Assembly (NCBI GenBank): GCA_947457545.1
Contig: CANGXD010000009.1
Location: 1-54,915, forward strand
Origin: Gemmatimonadaceae bacterium
Lineage (GTDB): Bacteria; Gemmatimonadota; Gemmatimonadetes; Gemmatimonadales; Gemmatimonadaceae
Length of the DNA: 54,915 nt
Direction of reading: 5' to 3'
Below the pieces are notes generated by a model. The model saw only the letters and a list, made by a program, of their open reading frames with translations, did not search any database and was not told the origin of the DNA. Made by a program: the position numbers and the translations under genes. Shown piece by piece: positions 52,121-54,915 of this stretch (position 1 is its first letter; each line of letters opens with the position of its first letter).

Positions 52121-53143
52121 ATGTTCGTCGATCGCGTACTCGTAAAAGTGGAAGCCGGCACCGGTGGTTCGGGCCAGACGTCCTTTCGCCGCGAAAAATA
52201 TGTGGCCATGGGCGGACCCGACGGTGGTGACGGCGGGCGCGGTGGCGATGTCATCGTGCAGGCTGACCGCAACCTGACCACGCTCCTCGATTACACCTAC
52301 CGGGATGCATGGAAGGCGGAGCGCGGCCACCACGGCGAAGGCTCCAACCGAACGGGGCGGTCCGGCGAGGACATCGTCATGCCCGTACCTCCCGGGACGA
52401 TCATCCGTGACGCCGACACCAAGGAACTGGTGGGCGAAGTCATGGAGCACGGCGATTTACTGACCGTCGCCAAGGGCGGGCGCGGCGGCAAGGGCAACGC
52501 GTTCTTCGTCACCGCTACTCATCAGGCGCCGCGCGAGTGGCAGCCCGGCGAAGAAGGGCAGGCGCGCAAGCTCGAATTCGAGCTCAAGCTCATCGCGGAT
52601 ATCGGTCTCGTCGGACAGCCCAATGCCGGCAAGAGCACGCTGCTCTCCGTCATCTCCGCGGCGCGTCCCAAGATCGGCGACTATCCCTTTACGACCTTGT
52701 CGCCGAACCTTGGCGTCGTGCCGCTCAGCGATCATCGCTCGTTCGTCGTCGCCGACATTCCCGGCATCATCGAGGGCGCCCACGAGGGCAAAGGGCTCGG
52801 GCTGCAGTTCCTGCGGCACATCGAGCGTACGCGGTTGCTCGCGTTTCTCATTCCTATCGATGCCCTCGATTGGCAGGCGGAGTTCGATCAGCTTCGGCAC
52901 GAAATTGCGGCGTACTCCGAAGAGCTCGCCCGCAAGCCGTTCTGTGTCGTGTTTTCCAAGCTCGATCTGCTCGGCGAACACTATATCCCCGAAATCGATT
53001 CGCGCGGTGCGTTCGCGATGTATGCCATCAGCGGTGCAGGACGCATGGGGCTCGACGTCATGCTCGATGGATGGTGGAGCCAGATTCTGGCCATGCGTGC
53101 AGAAGCGCTGAAGCCGGAGCAGGATGCACAACTTCTCCCCTGA
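52121..53143 (+). CDS. obgE: ObgE/CgtA GTPase
   Basis: Obg (340 aa) is an essential GTPase of 50S ribosome assembly and stress control. The glycine-rich Obg fold occupies residues 1-158 (FRREKYVAMGGPDGGDGG, GGRGGKGNAFFVT), and the G domain has P-loop GQPNAGKS (165-172) and DIPGIIEGAHEGKGLG. There is no extra C-terminal OCT domain. The frame is open from 52016, but the family start is ATG 52121. AAGAG 6 bases before the ATG is a weak ribosome site. Confidence 0.96.
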   Translation: MFVDRVLVKVEAGTGGSGQTSFRREKYVAMGGPDGGDGGRGGDVIVQADRNLTTLLDYTYRDAWKAERGHHGEGSNRTGRSGEDIVMPVPPGTIIRDADTKELVGEVMEHGDLLTVAKGGRGGKGNAFFVTATHQAPREWQPGEEGQARKLEFELKLIADIGLVGQPNAGKSTLLSVISAARPKIGDYPFTTLSPNLGVVPLSDHRSFVVADIPGIIEGAHEGKGLGLQFLRHIERTRLLAFLIPIDALDWQAEFDQLRHEIAAYSEELARKPFCVVFSKLDLLGEHYIPEIDSRGAFAMYAISGAGRMGLDVMLDGWWSQILAMRAEALKPEQDAQLLP

Positions 53144-54032
53144 GCCACGCGCAGGAGACACCACGCAGGCCGTTGACGCGTGGTGTCTCTCCCCGGAGTC
53201 GGCCGCATATCCGGAGCGCTTGCGGGCGCTGAAGTCCCCCCCCAAGCATCTGTGGGTGCGTGGCACACTGGCCATTGCCGAACCGCCAGCCGTGGCCATT
53301 GTCGGCACGCGTAACGCTACGCCGTACGGCATTCGCGTGGCCACGGCAATCGCGTCCGCCTGTGCCCGCGCCGGGGTTTGCGTCGTGAGCGGCCTTGCCA
53401 GAGGGATCGATGGCGCGGCGCATCAGGCGGCGCTTGCAGCGCGTGGCCGCACCGTGGCGGTGTTGGGTACCGGGATCGATCAGTATTATCCCAAACCGCA
53501 TCGCGCTCTGCAGGACCGCATTGCGCGCGAGGGGCTCGTCATGAGCGAGCTCGGGCCCGGCGACACGGGTCATGGTGGGTCGTTTCCGCTGCGTAACCGA
53601 CTGATCGCCGCTTTGGCCGATGTTACGGTTGTCGTCGAAGCACCAGAGAGCAGTGGCGCCCTCAACACCGCTCGCTACGCGCGTGAGCTGTCGCGCACAC
53701 TCGCGGTCGTGCCGCATGCCATCGACGCGCCAACGGGCCGTGGCGGCAATGCGCTGCTGAAGTACGAACACGCCGAACCCATTCTGTGTCCGGAGGATGT
53801 GCTAGCGCTGCTCTCCATGGCCGCTTCGCCCACGGTCGGTATCGCCCTCGATGGTGATGCCGCGCTGTGTTGGGATGCGCTGCAACAGGGCGTCATGGAA
53901 CTGAGCGCCATCACGCGCCATACCGGACTTCCACCGCGACAGGTCAGCGCCGTGCTGGCGCTGCTCGAGATTGACGGACTCGTCACCTTCGATGCGGCGG
54001 GACATGCCAGAACGGCTGTCGGGCTCGGGTGA
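53124..54032 (+). CDS. dprA: DprA/Smf, DNA-processing protein
   Basis: DprA (302 aa) loads RecA onto incoming single-stranded DNA during natural transformation. The Rossmann core has AIVGTRNATPYG, VSGLARGIDGAAHQAAL, AVLGTGIDQYYP, GSFPLRNRLIAALAD and GNALLKYEHAEP. The C-terminal winged helix follows (LPPRQVSAVLALLEIDGLV). The N-terminal SAM-like domain of long DprAs is missing, so this is a short form. The start overlaps the obgE end by 20 bases. It hints at natural competence together with pilT, but no other com gene is present here. Confidence 0.92.
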   Translation: MHNFSPEPRAGDTTQAVDAWCLSPESAAYPERLRALKSPPKHLWVRGTLAIAEPPAVAIVGTRNATPYGIRVATAIASACARAGVCVVSGLARGIDGAAHQAALAARGRTVAVLGTGIDQYYPKPHRALQDRIAREGLVMSELGPGDTGHGGSFPLRNRLIAALADVTVVVEAPESSGALNTARYARELSRTLAVVPHAIDAPTGRGGNALLKYEHAEPILCPEDVLALLSMAASPTVGIALDGDAALCWDALQQGVMELSAITRHTGLPPRQVSAVLALLEIDGLVTFDAAGHARTAVGLG

Positions 54033-54915
54033 GTCAGATACGCGTGTCGCCAACGGGGGCTGATCCCGCGGTATTGCCGAAGTACGAGCATCTGTATCTG
54101 CACGTGCCGTTCTGCGCGCGCCGGTGCAGTTACTGCGATTTCGCCATTGCCGTACGGCGTGAAGTGCCGTGGCGTTCGTTCGCTGACTGCGTTTCACGTG
54201 AATGCGAGACCCGTCGTGTGCGTGAACAGTCCGCACTGCTGCGCACGGTCTACCTCGGTGGCGGAACACCGTCCCGACTCGGGGCCGACGGCGTGCGCGC
54301 GACGCTCGAGGCGCTCCGGTCGCACGTGCAATGGGCGGAGGACGCCGAGGTCACACTCGAAGCGAACCCTGAGGATATCTCGGTTGATGCGGTCATCGCG
54401 TGGCGCGAGGCGGGGGTCAATCGACTCAGCATCGGTGTGCAGAGTTTCGATGACGACGTGCTCTCGTGGATGCACCGTGTGCACGACGCGGCTGGCGCAG
54501 TCCGTGCGGTGGACGCGGCTCGAACCGGAGGTATTGCCGCGTTTTCACTCGACCTGATTTTTGCGACCCCCGAGCGGTTGGCGCGAGACTGGGAGCACGA
54601 TCTTCAGCAACTCATCGCACTCGCACCGGATCACGTTTCCCTGTACGGACTCACAGTCGAGCCACATACGCCGCTGGGCCGCAGGCATGCGCGCGGTGAA
54701 GAAGCGGAAGCGCCCGAAGAACGTTACGAGCGCGAATTTCTCAGCGCCCATGCACAACTCGTCGGGGCCGGTTTCGAGCACTACGAAGTGTCCAATTTCG
54801 CGCGTCCGGGTCGACGAGCGCGTCACAACAGTGCGTATTGGCGAGGCGTTCCGTATCTGGGCCTCGGCCCGTCAGCACATGGCTTTGATGGCGCTACTCG
54901 ACGATGGAACATCGA
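54029..54915 (+). CDS. hemW: HemW-like radical SAM protein, 3' end beyond window
   Basis: This partial gene (first 295 codons; no stop before the edge) encodes a HemW-family radical SAM protein, a heme chaperone once called oxygen-independent coproporphyrinogen oxidase. The radical SAM motif is Cys29-x3-Cys33-x2-Cys36 (CARRCSYC), followed by VYLGGGTPSRLG, TLEANPEDIS, RLSIGVQSF and the HYEVSNFARPG motif. The true HemN has an extra N-terminal region that is absent here. The GTG overlaps the dprA stop by 4 bases. Its position after dprA is unrelated to heme genes. Confidence 0.9.
   Translation, partial: MSQIRVSPTGADPAVLPKYEHLYLHVPFCARRCSYCDFAIAVRREVPWRSFADCVSRECETRRVREQSALLRTVYLGGGTPSRLGADGVRATLEALRSHVQWAEDAEVTLEANPEDISVDAVIAWREAGVNRLSIGVQSFDDDVLSWMHRVHDAAGAVRAVDAARTGGIAAFSLDLIFATPERLARDWEHDLQQLIALAPDHVSLYGLTVEPHTPLGRRHARGEEAEAPEERYEREFLSAHAQLVGAGFEHYEVSNFARPGRRARHNSAYWRGVPYLGLGPSAHGFDGATRRWNI

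Noticed and set aside
1-54915. CRISPR arrays, insertion sequences, prophage or integrated island
   Set aside because: No regular direct repeats, transposase, integrase or phage genes were seen; gene content is housekeeping throughout with uniform high-GC coding character.

Overview
The window is a dense stretch of high-GC chromosome from a diderm (outer-membrane) bacterium. The combination of Tol-Pal, LptD, heptose-synthesis genes, a TonB-dependent receptor with an N-terminal carboxypeptidase-like domain, and several large acidic TPR proteins, together with the general protein flavour, points to the phylum Gemmatimonadota (a Gemmatimonas relative). That placement is inference from protein character, not a database match. 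There is no sign of a prophage, insertion sequence, CRISPR array or integrated island. Almost every gene is conserved housekeeping, and many neighbours overlap by 1-4 bases (ATGA/GTGA junctions).

Layout, left to right. 13-8572 is an envelope supercluster: tolQ-tolR-tolA-tolB-pal-cpoB, then tatC and lptD. 8610-14076 is a histidine-degradation operon, hutH-hutU-[radical SAM]-hutI, with a radical SAM/SPASM-like gene embedded in it. 14156-18523 holds a 940-aa TPR protein, a long-chain polyprenyl diphosphate synthase, a small DUF4321-like membrane protein and tatA, closed by a strong bidirectional terminator facing ppiD (minus strand, 20433-18601). A divergent promoter region separates ppiD from a second large TPR protein (20712-22913), followed by aroQ, pepP, accB, pilT, accC, a ComB-like phosphatase, ftsK and a TonB-dependent receptor (to 33993).

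34119-40495 carries a glycerophosphodiester phosphodiesterase, yraN, recA, recX, alaS and a small unknown gene. 40563-47795 holds a CpsB/YwqE-type PHP phosphatase, gmhA, an SDR reductase, cca, an unknown 177-aa gene, rarA, a LEA14-like lipoprotein and hflX. 47796-48233 has two minus-strand tRNA genes (Val-CAC and a CAU tRNA, probably Ile2). 48234-54915 holds hldA (minus), an EamA transporter, an asparaginase II plus carboxymuconolactone-decarboxylase-like pair, obgE, dprA and the start of hemW, which runs off the right edge.

Functional links: Tol-Pal, LptD, GmhA and HldA serve the outer membrane and its LPS; TatC and TatA are split between two loci; HutH, HutU and HutI supply three of the histidine-degradation steps; AccB and AccC form the biotin carboxylase half of acetyl-CoA carboxylase; RecA/RecX, RarA and DprA handle recombination and DNA uptake. 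The most interesting signals I could find are regulatory rather than a new multi-gene system. Six genes have a TANNNT hexamer exactly 6-7 bases before the start codon, as in leaderless transcription. hldA and the EamA gene diverge from a perfect inverted repeat built from that hexamer. cca and hflX have conserved N-termini that begin upstream of any AUG/GUG/UUG. Hairpins sit just before recX and in the ppiD leader. The radical SAM gene inside the hut operon is the best candidate for unassigned enzymology.
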